This document shows positions 9,705 to 18,708 of a stretch of DNA of 64,000 nucleotides, one piece after another (within the stretch, counting starts at the first letter, position 1; each line of letters begins with the position of its first letter). A program made the position numbers and the translations under genes. The DNA is from Shewanella polaris (GTDB lineage: Bacteria > Pseudomonadota > Gammaproteobacteria > Enterobacterales > Shewanellaceae): NCBI RefSeq assembly GCF_006385555.1, contig NZ_CP041036.1:682001-746000 (forward strand). Reading direction: 5' to 3'. The notes under the pieces were generated by a model. That model had not been told where the DNA came from, did no database searches, and was given only the letters and a program-made list of their open reading frames with translations.

Positions 9705-11771
9705 ATGAGCAAGGCGACATTTGATCCAACTCGTTTTAACAACAGTAAAAATACCCCTTTCAATGAAGTGATGGAGAACCATCTATCACGTCGTAATTTT
9801 GTTAAGCGAGGTTTAGGCCTTAGTGCTATGACAGCGTTTGGTGGCTTCGGATTAAGTGCTTGTGGTTCTGATAATGATACCGCTGCAGAAACGCCAACAA
9901 CACCAACAGCTACCACGCCAACAGCACCAACGACGAGTTCTGCTGAATTAGGTTTTGAGTCCATTGCCGGTTCTAAAATCGATGCAGTGGCGGTTCCTGC
10001 TGGTTATTCAGCTTATGTGTTAGCACCTTGGGGAACACCTTTAAATTCGAAAGCTGCGGCGTGGAAGGCGGATGGCAGTAATACTGCTATCGATCAGGAA
10101 AACTCAGTCGGTATGCATCACGATGGTATGCATTTCTTTCCGCTGAATGATTCAGCAGATGACGGCTTATTGTGTATCAACCACGAATACATAGACCAAG
10201 ATGCTCTACACCCAACAGGCCCAACCTTTGATGCTGATGGTAAGCGCACTGTAATTGATGAAATTCGCAAAGAAATCAACGCCCATGGTATTTCAGTTGT
10301 GCGTATTAAATTAGTTTCTGGACTATGGCAAGTGGTCGAAAACGACAGCCATAACCGTCGTTTTACCGGTGCCACAGTAATGGATATCGCTGGCCCATTA
10401 GCATACAGCTCGTACCTTGAAACACGTTACTCGCCAGATGGCAGCCAAGCTCGCGGTACTTTAAATAACTGCGGTAATGGTTATACACCTTGGGGCACTT
10501 ATTTAACATGTGAAGAAAACTGGCCAGGTTACTTTGTTAATAAAGGCACCTTAACGGAAGAGCAAACACGTATTGGTATTTCGACTTCTGACACTCGTTA
10601 TGGCTGGAGTCACTTAGCCGGAAATGATGATGAACGTTTAGACGAATTTGCTCGTTTTGATGTGACGCCAACGGGCTCAAGTGCAACTAACGATTACCGT
10701 AACGAAGCCAATGGCCACGGTTATATTGTTGAAATTGATCCATATAACCCTAACTCTCGCGCCACCAAACGTACCGCATTAGGCCGCTTCCGCCATGAAG
10801 GTTGTGTGTTCGGTAAGCTTGAAGAAGGCAAACCAATTACTTTCTATTCAGGCCACGATTCACGGTTTGAATATTTGTATAAGTTTGTTTCTGACGCAGC
10901 ATGGGACCCTGTCGATGCTAACAGCACAAATCGCTTAACTGTAGGCGATAAGTACATGAATGCCGGTACCTTATATGTCGCTAAATTCAGTGAAGATGGT
11001 GTAGGTGAATGGTTACCTTTAACACTAGATGGCATAACCACTGATGGCAGTACACTTGCTAGCACCTTTGATTCACAAGCCGCAATTATCTTAAATACGG
11101 CTGGCGCGGCTGACTTAGTGGGTGCTACACCAATGGATCGCCCAGAATGGGCAAGTGTCGACCCATTCACTGGCACTGTGTATCTTACATTGACCAACAA
11201 CAGTAAACGTACCGACAGCACTAACCCTGCTAACCCGCGTTTAAATAACAACTTTGGTCATATTATCCGTTGGGATGAAGGTGATACAGCAACTGAATTT
11301 AGTTGGGATATCTTTATATTTGGTTCACCTGCAGATGGTGATGTTGAAACCAATTTATCTGGCTTAACTGACTTAAACCAGTTTGCTAGTCCAGACGGTT
11401 TGGCGTTCGATCAGCGTGGTATTTTGTGGGTGCAAACCGATAACGGTGCGTCTGAAGTGAAAGAAGAAACCAACGATCAAATGTTGGCGATTGTGCCATC
11501 AACTATGGTAGGTGCAGACGGTAACCAACAAGTGGTAACGGCTGAAAACCAAACTCAACTTAAGCGCTTCTTTGTTGGTCCTAACGGTTGTGAAGTGACC
11601 GGTTTTGCCATGTCGCCAGACTACACAGCTATGTTTGCCAATATTCAGCATCCTGGCAACTGGCCATACTCTGATAGAGCGGATGAAGAAACGCCTGCAG
11701 GAACAACGGTTCGTCCACGTGCAGCCACAGTGATGTTTATTAAAGATGACGGTGGTGAAATCGGCGTTTAA
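9705..11771 (+). CDS. phoX: PhoX-type alkaline phosphatase, Tat-exported
   Basis: The 688-residue protein is a PhoX-family phosphatase, an enzyme group that releases phosphate from organic phosphoesters and uses Ca2+ and Fe3+ cofactors. The N-terminus has a Tat signal (SRRNFVKRGLGL followed by a hydrophobic stretch). The cysteine in LSACGSD may allow lipidation. A Thr/Pro-rich linker leads to the large catalytic region; segments such as GNCGNGYTPWGTYLTCEEN and FRHEGCVFGKLEEG fit the family, as does the C-terminal SPDGLAFDQRGILWVQTDNG. The start at 9705 has AAGGACAAC upstream. The candidate Pho box upstream predicts induction by phosphate starvation. Its transcript should run into a mobile repeat (11810-12074) before a strong terminator. 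Confidence 0.88.
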   Translation: MSKATFDPTRFNNSKNTPFNEVMENHLSRRNFVKRGLGLSAMTAFGGFGLSACGSDNDTAAETPTTPTATTPTAPTTSSAELGFESIAGSKIDAVAVPAGYSAYVLAPWGTPLNSKAAAWKADGSNTAIDQENSVGMHHDGMHFFPLNDSADDGLLCINHEYIDQDALHPTGPTFDADGKRTVIDEIRKEINAHGISVVRIKLVSGLWQVVENDSHNRRFTGATVMDIAGPLAYSSYLETRYSPDGSQARGTLNNCGNGYTPWGTYLTCEENWPGYFVNKGTLTEEQTRIGISTSDTRYGWSHLAGNDDERLDEFARFDVTPTGSSATNDYRNEANGHGYIVEIDPYNPNSRATKRTALGRFRHEGCVFGKLEEGKPITFYSGHDSRFEYLYKFVSDAAWDPVDANSTNRLTVGDKYMNAGTLYVAKFSEDGVGEWLPLTLDGITTDGSTLASTFDSQAAIILNTAGAADLVGATPMDRPEWASVDPFTGTVYLTLTNNSKRTDSTNPANPRLNNNFGHIIRWDEGDTATEFSWDIFIFGSPADGDVETNLSGLTDLNQFASPDGLAFDQRGILWVQTDNGASEVKEETNDQMLAIVPSTMVGADGNQQVVTAENQTQLKRFFVGPNGCEVTGFAMSPDYTAMFANIQHPGNWPYSDRADEETPAGTTVRPRAATVMFIKDDGGEIGV

Positions 11772-11808
11772 TTTAAGCTGCTATCTCAGGAAGGTATTAA
11801 CCTTGCTT

Positions 11809-12075
11809 TAGGGCCTGTTGATCTTTCAAGGTTGTTTTTACAGCGAATTGTTGGTCATTTGTACAAGGCAGAGACTTTGTGGTGTAGTTATTCTACATAA
11901 AAAGTCGATAACGCAGTAAAAATGACCAACAAACGCTGCCCGAAGGGTTCGGCTAAAAACGTTTTACTCTTTGTTGAGCGAATTTAGCTTAGATTGCTAG
12001 GCAGCAATCCGCTCGCCTCGATTAAAACGTTTTTATCTCGAATAAAATTTAACCGGCAAAGATCAACTGACCCTA
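11809..12075. mobile_element. MITE-like element with TA duplication and terminal inverted repeats
   Basis: A 264-bp non-coding element lies between phoX and its terminator. The left end (GGGCCTGTTGATCTTT, 11811 onward) and the right end (AAAGATCAACTGACCC, up to 12073) are imperfect inverted repeats of 16 bp. Both are flanked by TA, the target duplication of IS630/Tc1-mariner elements. The right third matches a second copy at about 20968-21103 and a short fragment at 59611-59667. It has no gene, so it would need a transposase in trans. Confidence 0.75.
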
Positions 12076-12105
12076 GTCTTCTTTATGACTTTAAAAGCGT
12101 ATATT

Positions 12106-12142
12106 AACCCTGATAGACTTGTTCTATCAGGGTTTTATTCTT
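12106..12142. terminator. Strong terminator 3' of phoX
   Basis: A perfect 12-bp stem (12106-12117 with 12123-12134) with a five-base loop is followed by a T-rich run. It would end the phoX transcript after the inserted repeat and insulate the VOC gene downstream. Confidence 0.8.
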
Positions 12143-12185
12143 TTAAATTAGTTTAATTATCAATAGTCTATTTACAAGGGCCGCC

Positions 12186-12572
12186 ATGCTAAATGGAATT
12201 CATCACGTTGCTATTATTTGTGCCGATTACCCACGTTCAAAAGCATTTTATACACAAGTCTTAGGGCTAAAAGTTGTTGCCGAGCATTACCGCAAAGCAC
12301 GCGATTCTTACAAACTCGATTTAGCATTGCCTGACGGTAGCCAAATTGAACTGTTTTCATTTAACAAGGCTCCATTAAGACCCAGTTATCCCGAAGCCCA
12401 AGGCTTGCGTCACTTAGCGTTTAAAGTCGATGATATTGCTCAAGTGGTTACCCATTTACAACTTAACGGAGTAGTCGTTGAACCCATTCGCGTCGACGAA
12501 TATACCGGCAAACAATATACCTTTTTCGCTGATCCAGACGGCCTGCCTTTAGAGCTTTATCAAGTCAACTAA
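12186..12572 (+). CDS. VOC-family metalloprotein, YaeR/GloA2-like
   Basis: The 128-residue protein is a vicinal-oxygen-chelate fold protein made of two beta-alpha-beta-beta-beta modules. Its putative metal ligands are in the usual places: His in GIHHVAI, Glu in QIELFSF, His in GLRHLAF and Glu in PLELYQ. It resembles E. coli YaeR, a glyoxalase I relative of uncertain substrate. The start ATG at 12186 lies 11 bp after ACAAGGG. It is monocistronic and precedes the iron-receptor promoter. Confidence 0.85.
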   Translation: MLNGIHHVAIICADYPRSKAFYTQVLGLKVVAEHYRKARDSYKLDLALPDGSQIELFSFNKAPLRPSYPEAQGLRHLAFKVDDIAQVVTHLQLNGVVVEPIRVDEYTGKQYTFFADPDGLPLELYQVN

Positions 12573-12648
12573 CCTATTTTTATTCAAATTGTACCTTCTA
12601 CTGCAGTTATTTAGTCATTCTCATACTTTTTGTAAGGTCAATCTTTAC

Positions 12649-12667
12649 ACGAATGATAATGATTTGT
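12649..12667. promoter_or_regulatory. Candidate Fur box
   Basis: The 19-mer at 12649-12667 contains ATGATAAT followed by ATT and matches about 12 of 19 positions of the Fur consensus GATAATGATAATCATTATC. It lies about 90-105 bp before the TonB-receptor start. Iron repression through Fur is inferred. Confidence 0.65.
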
Positions 12668-12753
12668 ATTTGTGATCTTTGTTTCAATTATGTAAAGTGC
12701 GTCACATAATTGAATTTTCGCAAACGCTAAATAACAATAGGATGAAGTTAGAG

Positions 12754-15075
12754 ATGAAATCTAATAGTTACAGTAAGTTATCGTTAGGTGCTCAGGCAGT
12801 TGCCGCTGCATTAGTCTTTAGTAGCCCAGCAATTTATGCTGCAGACACCAGTAATGAAACTTGCGATAAGGATATCTTAGCAAAATGTAAACCTGTGGAA
12901 ACAGACGAATCAATAGAAAGAATTCGGGTTCATGGGGTACAAAACTCAGTTTATATGTTTAATAACTCAGCCGATAAACGCCGTATGGCTGCATTAGTTG
13001 ATACTCCGCAAGTGATTACCGTATTAACCCAAGATCAAATTCAAGAGTCTGGTAATACTGACTTAAAAGATATTTTGTCAGCTCAAGCTGGGGTCACTTT
13101 AGGTACGGGTGAAAACGGTAATGCCTTTGGTGACCGCTATATTATCCGTGGTCACGAAGCGCGTAGCGACGTGTTTGTTGATGGTTTACGTGACCCAGGC
13201 ATGACCACTCGCGAAAGTTTTGCAACAGAACGTGTTGAAATTACCAAAGGCCCAAGTTCAACATTTGCAGGCCGTGGTTCATCTGGCGGTGCGATTAACA
13301 GCGTGACCAAAAAGGCCTCTGTTGCGTATGATTTTGGCCGTGTCGACTTAGGCATTGGTACTGACGAACATAGACGATTAACTATCGATTATAACTTACC
13401 GTTATCAGAAACCGTCGCTGTGCGTCTTAACGGTTTAACGGCCGAAGAAGATAAGCCAGGCCGCGAAGGGATTACCCGTGAACGTCAGGGTGTTCAGCTA
13501 TCGGGAGTGTATGAAGCCACTGATGCACTGTCATTTATCGCCGATGGTTATTATTTAGACGCCAAAGACGTGCCTGATTTAGGCAGTTATTTTGATCAAG
13601 ACACCCGTAAGCCACTTGAAGATATCCCTGTTTATGCTCAAGATGGTGACTTTTTAAATTCTAAGGTCACCACGTTCACCCTACGTACCGAATATGAGTT
13701 AAATGACAGCATCACGTTATATAATGCTACTCGTGTTGGTCACACTGAAAACGGTTATATCACTACCGGTATGGGCGGCACCACGCGCGCAGATACCGAC
13801 GCAACCGCGCCTGGTGTTAAAACCCTAACATTAAGTACTCACCAAGGTAATCAAGATGTTGATTACGTCAGTACTCAGTTCAATTTATTTTGGAATACTG
13901 AAATACTGGGCTTTAGCAATAAGCTTGTTTTTGGTTTGGAATACACAGACGAAAACGTTGATAACGGTGTGTATAGCGTTACCAACAATAATCCGACAAA
14001 TTGTTCAACCGAAGGACGTCGTGGCGTCTCTGAGTCATACTGTATTATCGACGGCAATGGCGATACGGTAGATAACATTAACCAGTTAATGGGACGCAGC
14101 TATGTTGATGGCGGATCGGATGCGATTTACGACATCGAAACAGTATCGGCATACATGATGGATACCGTTGCACTAACTGAACAACTGTCATTATTCTACG
14201 GCTTGAGACTTGATAGCTTTGACTACAGCAATGACACGACGAGTAATAGCGGTGAAGTAGATTATGCCTACTCAGACACCATGTATAACTACAACTTCGG
14301 TCTTGTTTATGACTTGTCTGAAGACGCTAACATTTATGCTAACTACAGCACCGCAACTAACATCAATGGCGGCGAGTCTGACTTAGGCGGAAACTGTGGA
14401 TATGGCGGTGTGTGTGGTACCACAGAACAAGCTTCGGAAGCCGATGCCGAAATCGTTGAAAACCTAGAGCTTGGCACCAAATGGATGTTGTTTGACGACA
14501 AAATGATGTTCTCAGCATCAATTTTCCAAATCACTAAAAGCGATGTCATGGAAAGTGTTGGCGACAGTTACTCAACCTTAGGTACACTTAATACGGGTAA
14601 AAACCGTGTTAGAGGTATCGAATTTGGTATGGTGGGAAATATTACCGACCAACTCAGCATACAATTTTCAGCGGCTAAAATGGATTCTGAGATTTTAGAA
14701 TCATACGATCCAGCTAACATTGGTTTAGTCCTGAGTAATTTTGCCGACGAGAGTGCTTACCTACAATTACGTTATCAGTTAACTGAATCGTTTGTGTTTG
14801 GTGGTAATTACACTTATCAAAGTGAAATGTATGGCGGACAGCCAGACACTGCAGCGGGCTTTGATAGTACCAATAATCGCTACAGTATCGTGGTGCCTAA
14901 CTATCAAGTAGTTGATTTATTTGCTAGTTACAATGCTACCGAAGACTTAACTTTCCGCATAAACGTAGGCAATGTAATGAATGAAGAGTACTGGACCGCA
15001 GCTTATCGTTCTGGTTCATTTATGTACTTAGGTGATGCAAGAAGCTCAAAACTGTCGATGACATATGAGTTTTAA
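12754..15075 (+). CDS. TonB-dependent siderophore receptor
   Basis: This outer-membrane receptor (773 aa from the chosen start) should import a ferric siderophore using TonB energy. Residues 1-29 are a signal peptide ending in SPAIYA. A plug domain follows (about 60-190), with VDTPQVITVLTQDQIQESG and the family segments YIIRGHEARSDVFVDGLRD and VEITKGPSSTFAGRGSSGG. The rest is a 22-strand barrel ending in Phe (LSMTYEF). The Fiu/catecholate-receptor group is the best fit. I chose the ATG at 12754 because the signal peptide begins there. The ATG at 12742 is also possible. The upstream extension to 12679 has no signal character. The PKHD hydroxylase gene follows after 14 bp, an arrangement known for fiu/piu loci. 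Confidence 0.9.
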   Translation: MKSNSYSKLSLGAQAVAAALVFSSPAIYAADTSNETCDKDILAKCKPVETDESIERIRVHGVQNSVYMFNNSADKRRMAALVDTPQVITVLTQDQIQESGNTDLKDILSAQAGVTLGTGENGNAFGDRYIIRGHEARSDVFVDGLRDPGMTTRESFATERVEITKGPSSTFAGRGSSGGAINSVTKKASVAYDFGRVDLGIGTDEHRRLTIDYNLPLSETVAVRLNGLTAEEDKPGREGITRERQGVQLSGVYEATDALSFIADGYYLDAKDVPDLGSYFDQDTRKPLEDIPVYAQDGDFLNSKVTTFTLRTEYELNDSITLYNATRVGHTENGYITTGMGGTTRADTDATAPGVKTLTLSTHQGNQDVDYVSTQFNLFWNTEILGFSNKLVFGLEYTDENVDNGVYSVTNNNPTNCSTEGRRGVSESYCIIDGNGDTVDNINQLMGRSYVDGGSDAIYDIETVSAYMMDTVALTEQLSLFYGLRLDSFDYSNDTTSNSGEVDYAYSDTMYNYNFGLVYDLSEDANIYANYSTATNINGGESDLGGNCGYGGVCGTTEQASEADAEIVENLELGTKWMLFDDKMMFSASIFQITKSDVMESVGDSYSTLGTLNTGKNRVRGIEFGMVGNITDQLSIQFSAAKMDSEILESYDPANIGLVLSNFADESAYLQLRYQLTESFVFGGNYTYQSEMYGGQPDTAAGFDSTNNRYSIVVPNYQVVDLFASYNATEDLTFRINVGNVMNEEYWTAAYRSGSFMYLGDARSSKLSMTYEF

Positions 15076-15089
15076 TTAAGGGTGTTTGT

Positions 15090-15770
15090 ATGATTGTTAT
15101 TGAAAAAATCCTCACAAAACAAGACGTCGGCGCTTATCGTCAGCAACTGGCAGAATGTCCGTGGGGCGATGGCCGCAAAACCGCAATGGGAATGGCGGCC
15201 TCAGTTAAAAATAACAATCAAGCAGATGCACAAGATGCCAGTGTGCGCCAATTAGCTAATCAGCTATTGGCGCGTATTGGCGAAACGCCCAAAATCGTGT
15301 CTGCAGCATTACCGCACAAGATTTTTCCGCCGTGCTTTAATCGCTATAGCGAAACCGAAGAGTATGGCTATCATGTCGACGCGGCCATCATGCGGATCCC
15401 GAATACATCGGAAGTGCTCCGCAGTGATGTCTCCATGACGGTGTTTTTGAGTGAACCCGAAGAGTATGACGGCGGCGAGTTGGTCATAGCTACCGAGTTT
15501 GGCCAACAACAAATTAAATTACCGGCTGGTTACGCAGTGGTGTATCCATCAAGCAGTTTACACAAAGTCACTGCGGTCACTAAAGGGCAGCGGATTGCAG
15601 CAATTACTTGGATGCAAAGTATGGTGGCAGATTCAAACTTACGCCAGAGCTTGTATCAGCTTGATCAAACAATTCAAAATTTAATTAAAGCTGACAATAC
15701 CGATCGTGCTGAATTAGATAACCTACATAATGTGTATCATAATTTAATTAGGCAATTTACTCAGCTGTAA
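15090..15770 (+). CDS. piuC: PKHD-type Fe(II)/2-oxoglutarate hydroxylase, PiuC/YbiX
   Basis: The 226-residue protein belongs to the PiuC/YbiX family of Fe2+- and 2-oxoglutarate-dependent oxygenases. The iron ligands are visible as H-x-D in YGYHVDAAI and the distal His in YPSSSLHKVTAV. The Arg of GQRIAAITWMQS should bind 2-oxoglutarate. The gene is 14 bp after the TonB receptor and almost certainly shares its iron-regulated transcript. The family is linked genetically to catecholate siderophore use. The substrate of the hydroxylation is not known from sequence. Confidence 0.92.
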   Translation: MIVIEKILTKQDVGAYRQQLAECPWGDGRKTAMGMAASVKNNNQADAQDASVRQLANQLLARIGETPKIVSAALPHKIFPPCFNRYSETEEYGYHVDAAIMRIPNTSEVLRSDVSMTVFLSEPEEYDGGELVIATEFGQQQIKLPAGYAVVYPSSSLHKVTAVTKGQRIAAITWMQSMVADSNLRQSLYQLDQTIQNLIKADNTDRAELDNLHNVYHNLIRQFTQL

Positions 15771-15989
15771 TTGAAATGACTAATATTGAAGGGAGTATAG
15801 CTAAGTTTACATGACTGGATTTTAGTGACTGAATATTAGTTATTCGATTTTAATGATTTGCTTATATTTACTTAGCAGAAAATAGTTAACTGAGAATGGG
15901 ATTAAATAGTGGCAACGTCAAACTGAGTTTCTTTGTTGAATAGACGGTGACAGTACGGTTGTTAACGCGTGCTATCACCGTTAATTGTA

Positions 15990-16931
15990 TTAACTTGTTA
16001 TCATTTGACCGGTATAAAGTATAAAGTTACGTAATAATATGACGCCCAATAAACTTAGACATGCTGTTCCGGCAACATAGGAAAACTTGCGTTTTGAAGT
16101 TGCGGTCATAAATAAGTTCATCGCTAATGGGGCCGACAATCCTAATCCCATAATGCCGAACCAGAATACAAACCCCCAAAAGCCGACTCCGATAGCATTG
16201 AATGCCGCTACCTTGCTTTGACCACCACTGAATACTAAACCCAGGAAGAAGGTGAACATAAGGAGTATCTCGCCTAAAATCAGTGGGATCTCTATTTTAT
16301 GAATGAAACGGACTTCAGCACCATTGGGATTGCCTTTGAGTAACACACCACCTAATAGTGATGCCGCAGCACCTGAAGACAAACCAGAAGTTAAAAATAG
16401 TAAAGGTAATACTCCAGTATTCCACATCGGGAAGTGAGGTTGAGCCGATAATAGAAATCCGGTATAAGCACCTAACGACACAGAGAATATGACCAGTAAA
16501 CCAGTTATACCAGCTTCATAACGGGCTATTAAAGTTGTTAATTTAACAACAATTGGGAAGCGGTTTTTACATAAATCATCAATAGGTTTTTTAAATGTTA
16601 TTATAATCCAAGCATACATAAACACTTGATAAAGCATTAAGATAATTACACCCATCGACATTACTGACGTAGGGTTATAAAACACTAAGATCTTCCAAAA
16701 GTCGAAGGGTTTGGTTAAATCTAATACCAATACGCCTAAGCCTGCTAACACCGAAATTGCCGCAACAATACATGCTGCTATAACAAATCCAGATTGATAT
16801 GCTTTCTCTTTCAGGCAACCATGTTTTAGCATAACAGCAAAGAACATAGCACCAGCGGATACCCCTGCTAAAAATAGGTATATGGCAATGGGCCAATGCC
16901 ATACTAATGTGTCAAATTCGAAAGCACTCAT
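15990..16931 (-). CDS. nrfD: NrfD/PsrC-type quinol-oxidising membrane subunit
   Basis: The 313-residue protein has eight or more predicted membrane helices and belongs to the NrfD/PsrC family, which passes electrons between the quinone pool and a periplasmic iron-sulphur partner. The N-terminus (LVWHWPIAIYLFLAGVSAGA) carries the family signature. Its start overlaps the end of the upstream NrfC-like gene by 4 bp, so the two are translationally coupled. It is the last gene of the operon. No nrfA or molybdenum reductase gene follows; the next gene is convergent piuC. Confidence 0.88.
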   Translation of the reverse strand: MSAFEFDTLVWHWPIAIYLFLAGVSAGAMFFAVMLKHGCLKEKAYQSGFVIAACIVAAISVLAGLGVLVLDLTKPFDFWKILVFYNPTSVMSMGVIILMLYQVFMYAWIIITFKKPIDDLCKNRFPIVVKLTTLIARYEAGITGLLVIFSVSLGAYTGFLLSAQPHFPMWNTGVLPLLFLTSGLSSGAAASLLGGVLLKGNPNGAEVRFIHKIEIPLILGEILLMFTFFLGLVFSGGQSKVAAFNAIGVGFWGFVFWFGIMGLGLSAPLAMNLFMTATSKRKFSYVAGTACLSLLGVILLRNFILYTGQMITS

Positions 16932-17614
16932 AATATAATCTCCCCTTGTTTCGCTTTGATACGAAATATTTTAGGTCGGGTACCTAAATCTTGCTTAAAG
17001 CGCTCAGTCGGATTAGCCTTTAATAGCGTAACTAGTTCAGACTCGGGATCTTTAAGATTGCCAAACACTAACGCTTTTGTCGGGCATATTTCTACACAGG
17101 CAGGTTGTTTACCCTGTTTGAGATTTGTTTCACGGCAGAAATCACATTTGTCGGCAGCTTTGGTTACTGGGTTAATAAAACGCACTTCATAAGGGCAGGC
17201 TGCAATACAATATAGGCACCCCACACATCTATCAGCATTTACTGCAACAATACCAGTTTCTTTATCGATAAAGGCGGCACCAGTAGGACAAACTGTAACG
17301 CAAGGTGCGTTTTCACAATGTTCGCAAGAATGTCGAGAAAAATGATAAAATTGATCGGGGTATTCTCCAAATGGGCCAGTTCTTTCAATGCTTAGTCGTG
17401 AGACACCTTCTGGTACATTATTCACTTCACGACACGCTTCAACACAGGCATTACAACCAATGCATTTGGTTTCATCATATAATAAAGCGTACTTAATGTT
17501 GTTTATATCTGGTTCCATTTCGGCATTGGCATTATTGCCACTGAGTGGATATACCGATACGCCTGCAACCAATGCGCAGGTACTTTTAAGGAAATGCCTT
17601 CTTGAGTTTTCCAT
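16928..17614 (-). CDS. nrfC: NrfC/PsrB-type four-cluster ferredoxin subunit, Tat-exported
   Basis: The 228-residue protein has a Tat signal (NSRRHFLKSTCALVAG) and sixteen cysteines in four ferredoxin-like groups: CIGCNACVEAC, CEHCENAPCVTVC, CVGCLYCIAAC and CDFC followed by CVEIC. This predicts four [4Fe-4S] clusters in the periplasm. It should relay electrons between the NrfD-like membrane subunit and the pentahaem cytochrome encoded just upstream (6-bp gap). NrfC is the natural name in this context, but PsrB and SirC are close relatives and the terminal acceptor is not shown. Confidence 0.88.
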   Translation of the reverse strand: MENSRRHFLKSTCALVAGVSVYPLSGNNANAEMEPDINNIKYALLYDETKCIGCNACVEACREVNNVPEGVSRLSIERTGPFGEYPDQFYHFSRHSCEHCENAPCVTVCPTGAAFIDKETGIVAVNADRCVGCLYCIAACPYEVRFINPVTKAADKCDFCRETNLKQGKQPACVEICPTKALVFGNLKDPESELVTLLKANPTERFKQDLGTRPKIFRIKAKQGEIIL

Positions 17615-17620
17615 GATTAT

Positions 17621-18082
17621 TTACCTCTGCACCGTGTGACAATTTCGGCATTGATTACTGCGTTCTTTGGCTGTTAACCCCATCATTGGATCTAATTTAG
17701 GGTGTAATTTATGACAAGATGCACAACTCGTTTTTTGCGCATGTACGTTGTGTGTCCATTCAGCTTCAGCTAACTTTGTCGGGGTATGACACTTAAGGCA
17801 CACGGCATTTTGAGCATTAACAGGGATGTCATTGTCCGAAGAGAACACCATCAAATCATTAGGCTTTCTAGGATGATTGCCTTTTTCACCATGGCAAGAA
17901 CTACAACTCATGTTTAAAGAGTCGTGGCTATGGTAGCCCAGCATTGCTCCATTTCGTTTATGACATTTCATGCATGAGTCATTGTTAATTTTGCCAGTAA
18001 GTTCATCGCTGATGGCGCCTTGGCTAAGAAACAGTGATAGCAATCCTATGCCGAGTGGCAATAGCCATTTATTCACGGACAT
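17621..18082 (-). CDS. nrfB: Pentahaem c-type cytochrome, NrfB-like
   Basis: The 153-residue protein has a signal peptide (basic start, hydrophobic core to about residue 25) and five CxxCH haem sites: CMKCH, CSSCH, CLKCH, CASCH and CRNCH. Five haems, small size and position before nrfC and nrfD match NrfB, the periplasmic electron carrier to nitrite reductase NrfA in enteric bacteria. The start has GAGGA upstream. A hairpin with a T-tract lies only 23 bp before it (18105-18149), which could attenuate transcription entering from the upstream gene. Confidence 0.88.
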   Translation of the reverse strand: MSVNKWLLPLGIGLLSLFLSQGAISDELTGKINNDSCMKCHKRNGAMLGYHSHDSLNMSCSSCHGEKGNHPRKPNDLMVFSSDNDIPVNAQNAVCLKCHTPTKLAEAEWTHNVHAQKTSCASCHKLHPKLDPMMGLTAKERSNQCRNCHTVQR

Positions 18083-18104
18083 AACGAATCCTCGCGATCA
18101 GAAT

Positions 18105-18149
18105 TTAAAAAATAAAATATCGGGTGAAAACACATTGTCGTCACCCGAT
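18105..18149 (-). terminator. Hairpin plus T-tract between the DUF2726-like gene and nrfB
   Basis: On the minus strand a perfect 9-bp stem (18141-18149 with 18119-18127) is followed by a long run rich in T (18105-18118). It has the form of a rho-independent terminator or attenuator. It lies after the 18157 gene and immediately before nrfB. Confidence 0.7.
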
Positions 18150-18156
18150 AGGGTTG

Positions 18157-18621
18157 TCATACAGGTAGTGATTGTTTTAACATTTGCATGTCGTAAGGTT
18201 TACCTCGAGCAATTTCAACTAATTTGATGTTGAATTTTTCGAATAAACTTTTTGAGTTAGCATCTTCTTGATTACTGAAGTCAGAGATAACTAATTTCAC
18301 TTCTGACGAGTCATGGTCAATGACAACATAATCGAGTCGTGTATGATTTTCGGCAGCAGTTTGTGCATCCATTTCAAACACGGTATCGATTGGAACGTTA
18401 CAACAAACGTCATATTTTCCACCAACCATCGTTTTTAGTGATTTTAAAAAGTTAAAGCTTTGAGTATCAAAAAGCATTTTTTTAAATTTAACTGTGTGAT
18501 CCTCTGTATTAGTTTTGAAGAACTTTATACAAGTCATAGTGAAAACAACTAATATAAATGGAACAACGATAAATAAAACTGAGTATATAAATGCATAACT
18601 TAAAAATACTGAAGTGTTCAT
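18157..18621 (-). CDS. Membrane-anchored DUF2726-like protein
   Basis: The protein (154 aa from the chosen start) has one strong membrane helix at about residues 8-32. A soluble domain follows, with the segments KYDVCCNVPIDTVFEMD and RLDYVVIDHDSSEVKLVIS. These recall DUF2726, a nuclease-fold-like domain in which a DFV/DYV strand is conserved. The family ExK-type catalytic residues are not evident, so activity is doubtful. I start at the ATG at 18621 because GGAGG lies six bases upstream; the ATG at 18633 overlaps that site. It is the first gene downstream of the FNR-type box and palindrome, so it may lead the nrfBCD transcript, subject to the hairpin that follows. Confidence 0.6.
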   Translation of the reverse strand: MNTSVFLSYAFIYSVLFIVVPFILVVFTMTCIKFFKTNTEDHTVKFKKMLFDTQSFNFLKSLKTMVGGKYDVCCNVPIDTVFEMDAQTAAENHTRLDYVVIDHDSSEVKLVISDFSNQEDANSKSLFEKFNIKLVEIARGKPYDMQMLKQSLPV

Positions 18622-18652
18622 ACCAACCTCCAAAAAACTTATTGTTTTATTA

Positions 18653-18683
18653 ATTAATCATACGTCGTCGACGTACGATTAAT
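18653..18683. promoter_or_regulatory. 31-bp near-perfect palindrome, candidate operator
   Basis: A palindrome centred on T18668 has 15-bp arms with one mismatch; its core is TACGTCG, T, CGACGTA. It lies 32 bp before the start of the 18621 gene in otherwise very AT-rich DNA. If the FNR-type box acts from -41.5, the transcription start would be near 18674, inside this palindrome. It is a candidate operator for the divergent LysR-type regulator or another factor. Confidence 0.65.
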
Positions 18684-18708
18684 ATTATTCTTATATTTTT
18701 ATTTTAAA

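Noticed and set aside
15950..15989. Inverted repeat ACGGTGA/TCACCGT considered as the nrfD terminator
   Set aside because: The loop is over 20 bases and no T-tract follows on the minus strand.
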